Source: Tsukamurella spumae
GTDB taxonomy: Bacteria > Actinomycetota > Actinomycetes > Mycobacteriales > Mycobacteriaceae
Length of the DNA stretch: 64,000 bases
Direction: 5' to 3'
NCBI RefSeq assembly: GCF_012396015.1
Contig: NZ_JAAXOQ010000019.1
Coordinates: 1 to 64,000, forward strand
Shown here: positions 28,778 to 37,960 of the stretch, piece by piece
Layout of the letters: each line of letters starts with the position of its first letter
Position numbering within the stretch: position 1 is the stretch's first letter
The notes under the pieces: generated by a model
What the model was told of the DNA's origin: nothing
The model's database searches: none
What the model saw: the letters and a program-made list of their open reading frames with translations, nothing else
Made by a program: the position numbers and the translations under genes

Positions 28778-29797
28778 ATGGCCCTGCTGAACATGCCCCG
28801 GGTGACGCACATGGCGCGGATGCGCGGTCGCTCGTTCCCCGGTCAGGCCGAGTACGAGCAGACCCTCAACGATCTGTCGGTCGCCTCGGTGAATCGGAAC
28901 TTCGATCCCTACATCGACATCGACTGGGACTCCCCCGAGCTCGCGATCGTCCCGGACGATCCGCGCTGGGTGTGCAACCCGCGGTTCGATCCGATCGGCC
29001 GCCACCCGTGGTACCAGGCGCAGCCGCTGGCCAAGCAGATCGAGATCGGGATGTGGCGGCAGGCCAACGTCGCCAAGGTCGGCCTGCAGTTCGAGTCGAT
29101 CCTGATCCGCGGCATCATGCAGTACACGGCCGTCCAGCCGAACAACTCCCCGGAGTTCCGCTACGCCACGCACGAGGCGAAGGAGGAGTGCCAGCACACG
29201 CTGATGTTCCAGGAGTTCGTCAACCGCGTGGGCATGGACGTTCCGGGCGGTGCCTGGTGGTTCCGCCGGCTCTCGCCCATCATCCCGCTGGCGGCCACCA
29301 CCTTCCCGAACATCTTCTACATGGGCGTGCTCGCCGGCGAGGAGCCGATCGACCACCTGCAGAAGCAGTTCCTGCGCTCCGCGGACACCCAGCACCCCGC
29401 GATGACCTCGGTCATGCAGATCCACGTGGCCGAGGAGGCCCGTCACATCTCCTTCGCGCACCAGCTGCTCGAGCACAAGATCCCCACCCGTGGCCCGATC
29501 CCCCGCTTCCTGCTCTCGCTCGCCATGCCGCTCGTCATGCGCATCCTCCTCGGCGCGATCATGGTCCCGCCGAAGCAGTTCTGGGACACCTTCGACATCC
29601 CGCGGTCGGTGAAGAAGGACATCTTCTGGCGGTCGCCCGAATCCAAGGCCATGCGCCAGGAGATCTTCGGCGATGTCCGGCTGCTGGCGGAGCGCACCGA
29701 CCTGATGAACCCGGTCTCCCGCGTCCTGTGGCGCGTGCTCGGCATCCACGGCCGGACCTCGCGGTTCCGCAGCGAGCCGTCCTACACCGCGCAGTAG
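28778..29797 (+). CDS. AurF-type diiron oxygenase (Rv0885-like)
   Basis: 339 aa from the ATG at 28778 (AAAGGA upstream); an in-frame ATG at 28721 is less likely. Ferritin-like diiron ligands are readable: GLQFESILIRGIMQ, EAKEECQHTLMFQEF (E-x2-H) and HVAEEARHISFAHQLLEH (E-x2-H). AurF relatives N-oxygenate aryl amines or oxidise other small substrates; this one's substrate is unknown. The following gene, fprB, supplies a matched ferredoxin-reductase, the same pairing as Rv0885-Rv0886. Confidence 0.85.
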   Translation: MALLNMPRVTHMARMRGRSFPGQAEYEQTLNDLSVASVNRNFDPYIDIDWDSPELAIVPDDPRWVCNPRFDPIGRHPWYQAQPLAKQIEIGMWRQANVAKVGLQFESILIRGIMQYTAVQPNNSPEFRYATHEAKEECQHTLMFQEFVNRVGMDVPGGAWWFRRLSPIIPLAATTFPNIFYMGVLAGEEPIDHLQKQFLRSADTQHPAMTSVMQIHVAEEARHISFAHQLLEHKIPTRGPIPRFLLSLAMPLVMRILLGAIMVPPKQFWDTFDIPRSVKKDIFWRSPESKAMRQEIFGDVRLLAERTDLMNPVSRVLWRVLGIHGRTSRFRSEPSYTAQ

Positions 29798-29816
29798 TCT
29801 CCCCACCACCCCGATA

Positions 29817-29846
29817 TCCGGCTCGGCGGTCACCCGCCGAGCCGGA
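29817..29846 (+). terminator. 13-bp-stem hairpin between the diiron oxygenase and fprB
   Basis: TCCGGCTCGGCGG (29817-29829) pairs perfectly with CCGCCGAGCCGGA (29834-29846) across a 4-base TCAC loop. It is 20 bp after the oxygenase stop and 49 bp before fprB. No U-run follows, so it may be a partial terminator or processing site that sets different expression of the two genes. Confidence 0.6.
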
Positions 29847-29894
29847 CCCGTATCCCGGCCCGGATGCGGGACCCCCGCTCCGAGGAGATACCCA

Positions 29895-31418
29895 GTGCCT
29901 CACGTCATCACCCAGTCCTGCTGCAGCGACGCCTCGTGCACCTTCGCATGCCCCGTCAACTGCATCCACCCGACTCCCGACGAGCCGGGCTTCGCGACCG
30001 CCGAGATGCTGTACGTCGACCCCACGACCTGCGTCGACTGCGGCGCCTGCGTGACGGCGTGCCCCGTCGACGCCATCGGCCCGGCGCACCGGCTGCCGGA
30101 GGAGCACAAGGTCTACATCGAGCTGAACCGGTCGCTCGCGGCCGCCGACCCGGCAAACTCCCGCCTCGGCGGCCCGAACCCGCAGGACCGCAGCCGGCCG
30201 CCCATGGCGCACACCGTGCCGCCGAAGGTGCTGCCGATCCCGGCGGGCACGGTGATCAGCGTGGGCGTGATCGGGAGCGGCCCCGCGGCGATGTACGCCG
30301 CGGACGAGCTGCTCCGCTACCCGGGCGTCACCGTCGACGTCTACGAGAAGCTGTCCACGCCCTACGGCCTGGCCCGGTTCGGCGTCGCGCCGGACCACAC
30401 CCGCACCCGCAAGGTCTCCGGCCTGTTCGACAAGGTCGCGGCCGACCCGAACTTCCAGATCCACCTCAATACCGAGGTCGGCACCGATGTCTCCCTCGAG
30501 GAGCTGCGGCGACGGCACGACGCGATCGTCGTCGCCGTGGGCGCCAGCACCGACAAGAAGCTGGGCATCGCGGGCGAGGACCTGCCGAACGTGCGCAGCG
30601 CGACCGACTTCGTGGCCTGGTACAACGGCCACCCCGAGCACCAGGGCGACCCGGTCGACCTGACGCACGACCGGATCGTCGTCATCGGCAACGGCAATGT
30701 GGCGCTGGACGCGGCCCGGATCCTCACGGCCGACCCCGAGGAGCTCGAGGGCACCACCATCTCCCCCGCCGCCCTTGCGGCGCTGCGCACGTCGAAGGTC
30801 GAGGAGGTCGTGATCGTCGCCCGCCGCGGGCCCGAGCACGCCGCCTTCACCCTGCCCGAGGCACTGGGGCTCGCCGACGAGCGGACCGTCATCGTCCACC
30901 CGGACCCCGATGTGGCCGAGACCCTCGTCGCGGGCAGCGACTCGGAACTCGTGGCGCACAAGCTGGAGCTGCTCGAGTCGCTGCCGACCCAGTCCGACGC
31001 CCCGCGCCGCATCCGCCTGCGCTTCCTCACCACACCCGAGTCCATCGAGGCGACCGACGACGGGCTGGTGCTGCACGCCGAGCACACCGTCACCGGCGCG
31101 GCGATCGACCTGCCCGTCGGCATGGTGTTCACCTCGGTCGGCTACCGGGGCGTGCCCGTGCCGGGCCTGCCCTTCGACGACCGTCGCGCGGTGCTGCCGA
31201 ACGAGGCCGGTCGCGTTCTGGGCGACGACGGTGCGCCGCTCCCCGGCGTGTACGTCACGGGCTGGATCAAGCGCGGCCCCAACGGCTTCATCGGCACCAA
31301 CAAGACCGACTCGCAGGAGACGGTGGAGAAGTTCGCCGAGGACGTGGTGTCGGGCGTCGTGACCGGCCGGCCGGCCGGGAAGCGCAAGCGCCCACTGGGC
31401 CGGTTCCTGGGCGCGTAA
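29895..31418 (+). CDS. fprB: NADPH:ferredoxin reductase with fused ferredoxin domain
   Basis: 507 aa; GTG start with GAGGAGA upstream. Residues 1-60 are a bacterial ferredoxin (SCTFACPVNCIHP and CVDCGACVTACPVDAIGP, the latter CxxCxxCxxxCP). The rest is an adrenodoxin-reductase-like flavoenzyme with the FAD motif GVIGSGPAAMYAADELL, YEKLSTPYGLARFGVAPDH and the NADPH motif VVIGNGNVALDAARIL. Mycobacterial FprB has the same architecture. Probable electron donor to the upstream diiron oxygenase (inference). Confidence 0.95.
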   Translation: MPHVITQSCCSDASCTFACPVNCIHPTPDEPGFATAEMLYVDPTTCVDCGACVTACPVDAIGPAHRLPEEHKVYIELNRSLAAADPANSRLGGPNPQDRSRPPMAHTVPPKVLPIPAGTVISVGVIGSGPAAMYAADELLRYPGVTVDVYEKLSTPYGLARFGVAPDHTRTRKVSGLFDKVAADPNFQIHLNTEVGTDVSLEELRRRHDAIVVAVGASTDKKLGIAGEDLPNVRSATDFVAWYNGHPEHQGDPVDLTHDRIVVIGNGNVALDAARILTADPEELEGTTISPAALAALRTSKVEEVVIVARRGPEHAAFTLPEALGLADERTVIVHPDPDVAETLVAGSDSELVAHKLELLESLPTQSDAPRRIRLRFLTTPESIEATDDGLVLHAEHTVTGAAIDLPVGMVFTSVGYRGVPVPGLPFDDRRAVLPNEAGRVLGDDGAPLPGVYVTGWIKRGPNGFIGTNKTDSQETVEKFAEDVVSGVVTGRPAGKRKRPLGRFLGA

Positions 31419-31428
31419 CCTCGCGGTC

Positions 31429-32370
31429 GTGGCGTCCTCGGGGAACGGCGAGCCGATCGAAGTGACCGTCGGCGACCGGGTGGTGCGCGTGTCCAGCCCG
31501 GATCGCGTCTACTTCCCGGAGATCGGCGCGACGAAGCTCGACGTCGTCCGGTACTACGAGTCCGTGGGGCCCGGCATCGTCCGGGCGCTGCGGGGTCGGC
31601 CGACGATGCTGCACCGCTACCCCAAGGGCGTCGACGGGCCGAAGGTCCACCAGAAGCGGATCCCCGCCGGCGCTCCCGACTGGCTCGAGACCGTGGAGAT
31701 CTACTTCCCCCGGTTCGGCCGCACCGCCGACGAGGTGGTCGTGACCGAGCTGGGATCGGTGATCTGGGCCGCGCAGATGTCGACGGTCGAGTTCCACCCC
31801 TGGAACTGCCGCGCAGGCGATCTCGAGCATCCCGACGAATGGCGCATCGACCTCGACCCGATGCCCGACTGCTCCTGGTCCCGCGTGCAGCGGGTCGCGG
31901 GGGTCGTGCGCGAGGTGCTGGACGAGTTGGGCATCCGCGGCTTCCCCAAGACCTCCGGCGGGTCCGGCCTGCACGTGTACGTGCGGATCGAGCCCCGCTG
32001 GAGCTTCTCGGAGGTCCGACGGTGCGCCCTCGCCTTCGCCCGGGAGGTGGAGCGCCGCGCACCGGCGGACGTCACGACGGTGTGGTGGCGCAAGGACCGC
32101 GACCCGGCCGCGGTGTTCCTGGACTACAACCAGAACGCCCGCGACCACACCATCGCGTGCGCGTACTCGTTGCGCGGCACCCCGATCGCCACCGCCTCCG
32201 CCCCGATCACCTGGGACGAGATCCCGGACGTGCACCCCGACGATTTCACCATCAAGACCCTCCCCACCCGGTTCGCCGACCTCGGCGATCTGCATGCCGA
32301 GATCGACGACGTCGCCCACTCCCTCGAGACGCTCGTCGACTGGGCCGACCGCGACGACCTCCCCGAATAG
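31429..32370 (+). CDS. LigD-type polymerase/primase (PolDom), stand-alone
   Basis: 313 aa archaeo-eukaryotic-primase-like protein of the LigD polymerase family. Features: SSPDRVYFPEIGATKLDVVRYYESV, FHPWN, the metal-binding IDLDPMPDCSW (DxD), TSGGSGLHVYVRIEP and VFLDYNQNARDHTIACAYSLRGTP. There is no ligase or nuclease domain, so it resembles the free-standing PolD1/PolD2 (Prim-PolC) proteins of mycobacteria that fill gaps with ribonucleotides. Starts 10 bp after fprB on the same strand; no Ku gene is in the window. Confidence 0.88.
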   Translation: MASSGNGEPIEVTVGDRVVRVSSPDRVYFPEIGATKLDVVRYYESVGPGIVRALRGRPTMLHRYPKGVDGPKVHQKRIPAGAPDWLETVEIYFPRFGRTADEVVVTELGSVIWAAQMSTVEFHPWNCRAGDLEHPDEWRIDLDPMPDCSWSRVQRVAGVVREVLDELGIRGFPKTSGGSGLHVYVRIEPRWSFSEVRRCALAFAREVERRAPADVTTVWWRKDRDPAAVFLDYNQNARDHTIACAYSLRGTPIATASAPITWDEIPDVHPDDFTIKTLPTRFADLGDLHAEIDDVAHSLETLVDWADRDDLPE

Positions 32371-32406
32371 CGCTGAACGCCCGAGGGGCACGTCCACAGG
32401 AGGATC

Positions 32407-33036
32407 ATGAGCTACGACCTGTTCGCTCTTCCGCAGCACAGCGCCGCCGACGCGGACGCCGCGCTCACCGAGATGCGTCGAGCAGACGCGTCCGCACCGG
32501 CGACGGCTCCCGCCCGGAATGTCACTGCGCTGATCGATCTTGTCGACAGCAATCGTTCGCGGCTCGGCGTGGTGCACGAGTCCCCCGAACCGCACGGCAT
32601 CGGTGCGTACTTCACGGCGTCGTGGTCCGACGTGGAGGCCAGCCGTGCGGCGCTGATCCCTGCCGCGGCGACGCTCGGTTTCGATGTGTACGACCCGCAG
32701 GAGCACCTCCTGATCCACACCGCCGACGCGAAGTGCGTCGAGGTCACCCACGGCAGCCTCGGGGTGTTCCCCCTGCTCAGTAGGACGCTGTCCACGGCCT
32801 TGGTCACGCGACTGGCCGAGCCCGACCCGTTCCTGATCGTTTCCCGCGACACCGATGTGTACGTGCAGACTTTGATCCGGGACGGACACTGCACCATCGA
32901 GTACCGCGACGGGTCGGCGGACCGGCACTTCGCCGCCGTCGCGCCGCCCGACGAGGTGTCCGGCCTGCTCTGGGCGTGGACGCAGTCCGGTCCCTCAGCA
33001 CTCCGCCACCTTGAATGGTCGAAGGTGGAATTCTGA
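32407..33036 (+). CDS. Hypothetical protein, unknown family
   Basis: 209 aa with a very good ribosome site (AGGAGG 5 bp before the ATG). Begins MSYDLFALPQHSAADADAAL; acidic, with no signal peptide or membrane segment. Internal segments GAYFTASWSDVEASRAALIPAAATLGFDVYDPQEHLL and a C-terminal GLLWAWTQSGPSALRHLEW look like an alpha/beta soluble domain. The MSYDLF...DVYDPQ pattern recalls immunity-like or SUKH-like small proteins, but this is only an impression. Not recognised. Confidence 0.75.
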   Translation: MSYDLFALPQHSAADADAALTEMRRADASAPATAPARNVTALIDLVDSNRSRLGVVHESPEPHGIGAYFTASWSDVEASRAALIPAAATLGFDVYDPQEHLLIHTADAKCVEVTHGSLGVFPLLSRTLSTALVTRLAEPDPFLIVSRDTDVYVQTLIRDGHCTIEYRDGSADRHFAAVAPPDEVSGLLWAWTQSGPSALRHLEWSKVEF

Positions 33037-33163
33037 GCATCGGTCGGCGTGCCTCGTCAGCGATCTGAACCTGGCCCACCATCCGGCCATCATTCGACAT
33101 AGATCAGAACAAATACATTAAAGTACATCGCGTGAAGCTTTCTCCCTCACCTAGCTCAGCCAG

Positions 33164-33286
33164 GTGTTACGAGTGGTCGCAGAGACCCGCGGCACAGCGT
33201 CCGGCAAAGTCGTTGCGGCGGCGCTCGAGATCGGACAGCTCCTATCCCAGGCCGCCGTCGCCATCGGCGTAGAGGGATGGCAGTGA
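33164..33286 (+). CDS. Possible small coupled ORF or gene remnant
   Basis: A 40-codon frame (GTG at 33164; another GTG at 33173) reads VVAETRGTASGKVVAAALEIGQLLSQAAVAIGVEGWQ and ends with a TGA that overlaps the GTG at 33283 of the next gene. Composition is protein-like and the overlap suggests coupling, but there is no clear ribosome site. It could be the tail of a decayed gene. The 120 bp before it is unusually AT-rich for the window (AGATCAGAACAAATACATTA around 33101-33120) and may hold a promoter. Confidence 0.3.
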   Translation: MLRVVAETRGTASGKVVAAALEIGQLLSQAAVAIGVEGWQ

Positions 33287-33768
33287 CCAGGATGCGGCGG
33301 ACGCCGCGCGTGTATTGGACTGTCGTCCTGCTGATCCCGGCGGTGATACTGGCGGCGCTGTACCTCGGCATCCGGTGGTTCGTGAGCGGCATGTTCGATG
33401 TCGGGCCGCCGCACACGATCAGTGAGCTGCAGGCCCGGCAGGAACTCGAGTACAGGAGGATCCACATCCCCTCGAGCTTCCGCCTCGATTCGATGACCGT
33501 CTACCCGGTATTCGCCGGTCGATCGTCCTATCGCGGAACCTTCTCCGCCCCGGCTGACCGCTTCGATGACTACCGGCAGATCGTCGCACGGGCGCCGGGA
33601 ATGATCGACCCCAGTCCGCCGGGCTGCGTGCCATCAGCAGCGCCGTGCCCTACGAACACCCTCGTCATCGAGTACCCGCCCGGCAGCACTGGGCTCGACA
33701 CCACCACGTTGCGGACCTCACGCACGTCCGAGTCCGCGTCGATCGCCGTCGACGCCCAGGGGCACTGA
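33277..33768 (+). CDS. Hypothetical membrane-anchored protein
   Basis: 163 aa from ATG 33277, or 161 aa from the overlapping GTG at 33283 (GAGGG 6 bp upstream). One N-terminal transmembrane helix, YWTVVLLIPAVILAALYLGI, follows a basic start, so the C-terminal about 130 residues should face outside. The outer part has two Cys in PSPPGCVPSAAPCPTN that could form a disulfide. No family recognised. Confidence 0.65.
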   Translation: MAVTRMRRTPRVYWTVVLLIPAVILAALYLGIRWFVSGMFDVGPPHTISELQARQELEYRRIHIPSSFRLDSMTVYPVFAGRSSYRGTFSAPADRFDDYRQIVARAPGMIDPSPPGCVPSAAPCPTNTLVIEYPPGSTGLDTTTLRTSRTSESASIAVDAQGH

Positions 33769-33872
33769 CTCAGCCGCCGCGGCGATGCCGGCGCCGCGCC
33801 CGCTCCTCCCGCCACTGGCGTGGTTACCTGCGGTTTCGACGTCGGAATCCCGACGTGTCGCCACCGAAACCG

Positions 33873-34544
33873 CTAGGAACCGCCGAGGAAGTCGAGGAGC
33901 CCGCGGACCGGATCGAGCACCGTGGAGATGTTCGCCGCGATGACCACCCCGGTGGCGACGGCCGCCGCTCCCGTCGCCGCCGCCCACCGTCGACGCCCGT
34001 GCCGCCACGCCCGCACGGCGAAGGCGAGCAGGACGACGATCGCCGTTCCGGCGAGCGCGGCGAGAACCGCGTGGTACCACGCGAAGTCACGGACGATCAC
34101 GCTGACCGGGCCCGACGGTGCGCCGCCCAGTTCCGTCCGCATCCGCGCGAGCGCACGGGCGAGTTCGCCGTCGCGCTCCCGCGCCGGGTCGATCAGCGAC
34201 AACGCCGACGACAGCGGCGCCAACGTACCCTGAATGTTCGCGAGGAGCAGGACGGCCGGAATCAACGCCAGCGCATGGTGTCCGCGATGCACCGCCACCG
34301 CCACCAACAGGCCGGCGAACACGGCCTTGACGGCGTGGTAGCGCGACCAGTCGTCGACGAGCGCCTGCAGACCGGCCGGGAGCCGCTCGGAATCGCCCAG
34401 CAGGTACGACGAGAACTCCATGGCCGCACGGGATTCGAAGCCCGACCCGAAGAACAGCGGTGGGACCGCGAAGAACGCGAACGCCAGCAGAGCGACCGCG
34501 AGCAGCCACCACAGGTCCGCCCGCGTAGGCCGCGACACCGTCAT
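33873..34544 (-). CDS. Hypothetical integral membrane protein
   Basis: 223 aa with about four hydrophobic segments (LWWLLAVALLAFAFFAVPPLFF, AVFAGLLVAVAVHRGHHALALIPAVLLLA, YHAVLAALAGTAIVVLLAFAV and AAAVATGVVIAANISTVL). Two similar segments WSRYHAVKAVFAGL and FAWYHAVLAALAGT suggest an internal duplication. Function unknown. It is 19 bp upstream of nrdF's stop end on the same strand, so it follows... in the opposite reading sense it lies just downstream of nrdF and may be co-transcribed with it. Confidence 0.7.
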   Translation of the reverse strand: MTVSRPTRADLWWLLAVALLAFAFFAVPPLFFGSGFESRAAMEFSSYLLGDSERLPAGLQALVDDWSRYHAVKAVFAGLLVAVAVHRGHHALALIPAVLLLANIQGTLAPLSSALSLIDPARERDGELARALARMRTELGGAPSGPVSVIVRDFAWYHAVLAALAGTAIVVLLAFAVRAWRHGRRRWAAATGAAAVATGVVIAANISTVLDPVRGLLDFLGGS

Positions 34545-34563
34545 CGCCGTTCCACGTGGCCCG

Positions 34564-35637
<1,074 letters not shown>

Positions 35638-35840
35638 TCAACGCAAGACCTAGTGCCATCGCACCAGTTCGGCGTGTCGGCCTCGCCGGGGTCCGGTACC
35701 GCACCGAGATCCGCTTCGCAGACGACGGCGCCGGCACCCTCGTCACGATGACCTTCGGCGGCGAGCCGACTACGACGATCAGCCGCGTCGTGCGGTGGAT
35801 TTTGGCCGCTCAGCGGGCACTATCCACCGCGCTGCGTCTG

Positions 35841-36590
35841 TCAGATGATCACGACGTCGAGCAGGCCGTCGAGCACGGCCGGGTCGCCCTCGAGGTCAAC
35901 GGTGCCGGGCTCGGTCCGCCGCCACAGAACGAGGTCCAGATCGGACGCGGTGCCGCGCACTGTCACGTCGGCGCGTACGGGCCCGTCGATCACGTCGATC
36001 ACGTCGATCCCGTCGCCGCGCAGGCGCAGCGTCCACCGGTCGCGGGTGTCGGTCGCCTCGATCGCGACGACCTTGCCGACCAGCGCCTCGGGCAGGCCCG
36101 TCCTCCCGACGATGCGCGGGATCTGCATCTGCGTGAGCTCCGTGATGCCGTCGGCGGCCGTCCACGCCGGGAGCGGCTCGGCACCGTGGGGCAGGGAGTT
36201 CTGCAGGTCCCACCGATGAATGGACACCTCCTGCGCCATCCGGCGCATCCAGAACGACGCGGTGGTGCGGCCGACGAAGGCGCGGGCCGGCGCTTCGGGC
36301 TCGTGCCGGCGCAGTTCCTCGAGCAGGGCGGCGTTGACGCCGGTGTACCACTGCAGGACGGCGTCGCCGTCGGGCACGTCGGAGACGTCCGGGATGAACC
36401 GCTCCTTCGATTCCGGGCCGGCCTGGAGGAACTGCGTGGCCCACCGGTGCGCGCCGCCGGTGTGGACGATGCCGTCGCGCACCGTCCACCCGGGGCAGCT
36501 GGGGACGGGTCGCGCGAGGTGGCCGGGATCGATCGCCGCGATGCGGGCACCATCGGCCGCGATGGAGTCGAGCCAGAGCTGAGCAGTCAT
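35841..36590 (-). CDS. Mycothiol-dependent DinB-like enzyme (maleylpyruvate isomerase family), copy 1
   Basis: 249 aa. VPSCPGWTVRDGIVHTGGAHRWATQFL at the N-terminus and AQEVSIHRWDLQNS (E-x3-H) give the three metal ligands of the DinB/MDMPI four-helix bundle used by mycothiol-dependent enzymes. The C-terminal domain is the small SCP2-like extension. Catalytic target unknown. A 9-bp repeat GATCACGTC (about 35985-36005) encodes the DVIDVID stretch. A paralog lies at 37174-37923. Confidence 0.85.
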   Translation of the reverse strand: MTAQLWLDSIAADGARIAAIDPGHLARPVPSCPGWTVRDGIVHTGGAHRWATQFLQAGPESKERFIPDVSDVPDGDAVLQWYTGVNAALLEELRRHEPEAPARAFVGRTTASFWMRRMAQEVSIHRWDLQNSLPHGAEPLPAWTAADGITELTQMQIPRIVGRTGLPEALVGKVVAIEATDTRDRWTLRLRGDGIDVIDVIDGPVRADVTVRGTASDLDLVLWRRTEPGTVDLEGDPAVLDGLLDVVII

Positions 36591-36607
36591 ACCCCGATAT
36601 TACGAAT

Positions 36608-37123
36608 TCAAGACAGACCCGCGAGGCGATACAGCACGAGTGACCCCGCGACCGCGACGTTGAGGCTCGCACCCCGCCCGATCATCGGGATCTCGACGGC
36701 CTCGTCGAGGAGGTGGAGGGTATCGCTCGGAATGCCGGAGAACTCGTGGCCCAACACGATGACCGTGCGCCCCCTGGCCGGCGGGAGATCACCCAGTCGC
36801 GTGGCACCCTCGGCGAGCTCCACCCCGATGATGTGCGAGCCGCTCTCGCGCTGCTTGGCGAGCCAGTTCTGCGGATTGCCCACTCGGTGGATGCAGCTCG
36901 GCCCCGGCAAAGTGTTGCCCTTGCGCAGAGCTCCCTTCACCCAATCGTGCGACGGAACCGCCATGCACGCGCCGACCGCGTCGCAGGTACGCAGGAGCGT
37001 CCCGAGATTGGCACCGTGCTGCGCCCAGAGCGGGGCGACGATGAGGTGATCCCAACAGGAGTGGCCCTGGCGCCGCCGAGTACGGCGCAGTTCCGAGCGG
37101 GACTTGACCCGCAACTCGGCCAT
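36608..37123 (-). CDS. TrmH/SpoU-family RNA 2'-O-methyltransferase
   Basis: At least 171 aa from ATG 37123. The frame is open and protein-like upstream (WGYDEPWKGLRASHRL) up to the next gene's stop near 37174, but it holds no ATG, GTG or TTG, so the true start is unclear. SpoU motifs are complete: 1 NLGTLLRTCDAVGA, 2 VIVLGHEFSGIP and 3 VEIPMIGRGASLNVAVAGSLVLYRL, forming the trefoil-knot SAM site. Target RNA unknown. Sandwiched between two mycothiol-enzyme paralogs on the same strand. Confidence 0.82.
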   Translation of the reverse strand: MAELRVKSRSELRRTRRRQGHSCWDHLIVAPLWAQHGANLGTLLRTCDAVGACMAVPSHDWVKGALRKGNTLPGPSCIHRVGNPQNWLAKQRESGSHIIGVELAEGATRLGDLPPARGRTVIVLGHEFSGIPSDTLHLLDEAVEIPMIGRGASLNVAVAGSLVLYRLAGLS

Positions 37124-37173
37124 CAGACGGTGTGAGGCGCGGAGCCCCTTCCATGGTTCGTCATAGCCCCAGG

Positions 37174-37923
37174 CTACGTGACCTGCACCGCGTCCAGCAA
37201 TGCCGTGGCGACGCCGTCGTCGCCGAGAACGTCGAGGTCGGCGAGCGGTACCCGCCGCCACAGCGCGAGGTACAGATCCGACGTGGCGCCCCGCAGCGCG
37301 ACATCCCCCTTCGCGTGGCCGCGCGCGACCGCCACCGACTCCCGTTCGAGACTCAGCGTCCACTCCGCCCGCTCTCGGTCGGTGCCGTGCAGGTGGACGG
37401 TCCGCCCGACGAGCTCGTCGGGCAGGCCCGGCCCGCGGGAGAGGAACCGTCCGGCGAAGACCTCGGCCCATTCCTCGATCCCGTCTCCGGCGAGGAGGGA
37501 TTCGACGGGCAGCGCTGCGTTCCAGGCGTTCTCCGCGTCCCAGCGGTGCACGGCGGTCTCGTGCGCCTGACGGCGCATCCAGAAACCGACGGTGGCGCGG
37601 CCGGTGAACGCACGAGCCGGCGCATCCGCATCGTGCCGGCCCAGCTCTGCCACTAGGCCGTCGAGGCGGTCGCGGTACCAGACGATCACGGCCGCCCCCG
37701 CGGGCGCGTCGTCCTCGATCGGGGCGAACCGGTTTGTCGAATCCGGGCCCTCGGCGAGGAAGGTCGCGGCCCAGCGGTGGACTCCGCCGAGATGCACGAT
37801 GAGGTCGCGCACGGTCCACCCGGGACAGCTCGGAACGGCCAGATCGAGACTCTCCGGTGGCGTTGCGGCGATGGCATCACCGTCACGCCGCAATGCCGAC
37901 AACCAGTCGTTCGGGCCCGTCAT
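37174..37923 (-). CDS. Mycothiol-dependent DinB-like enzyme (maleylpyruvate isomerase family), copy 2
   Basis: 249 aa from the ATG at 37923. Same family as the gene at 35841: VPSCPGWTVRDLIVHLGGVHRWAATFL and AHETAVHRWDAENAWNA carry the His, Glu and His ligands. Length is equal and the central motif GRATVGFWMRRQAHE parallels GRTTASFWMRRMAQE of copy 1, so the two are clear paralogs. Divergent from the LON-domain gene, with 37 bp between starts. Confidence 0.85.
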   Translation of the reverse strand: MTGPNDWLSALRRDGDAIAATPPESLDLAVPSCPGWTVRDLIVHLGGVHRWAATFLAEGPDSTNRFAPIEDDAPAGAAVIVWYRDRLDGLVAELGRHDADAPARAFTGRATVGFWMRRQAHETAVHRWDAENAWNAALPVESLLAGDGIEEWAEVFAGRFLSRGPGLPDELVGRTVHLHGTDRERAEWTLSLERESVAVARGHAKGDVALRGATSDLYLALWRRVPLADLDVLGDDGVATALLDAVQVT

Positions 37924-37960
37924 GGCCGCGACGATACCGCGCACCGTGCATGCTGTAGCG

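Noticed and set aside
35985-36010. Tandem GATCACGTC repeat
   Set aside because: Short in-frame duplication inside a coding region, encoding DVIDVID; no sign of a mobile element.
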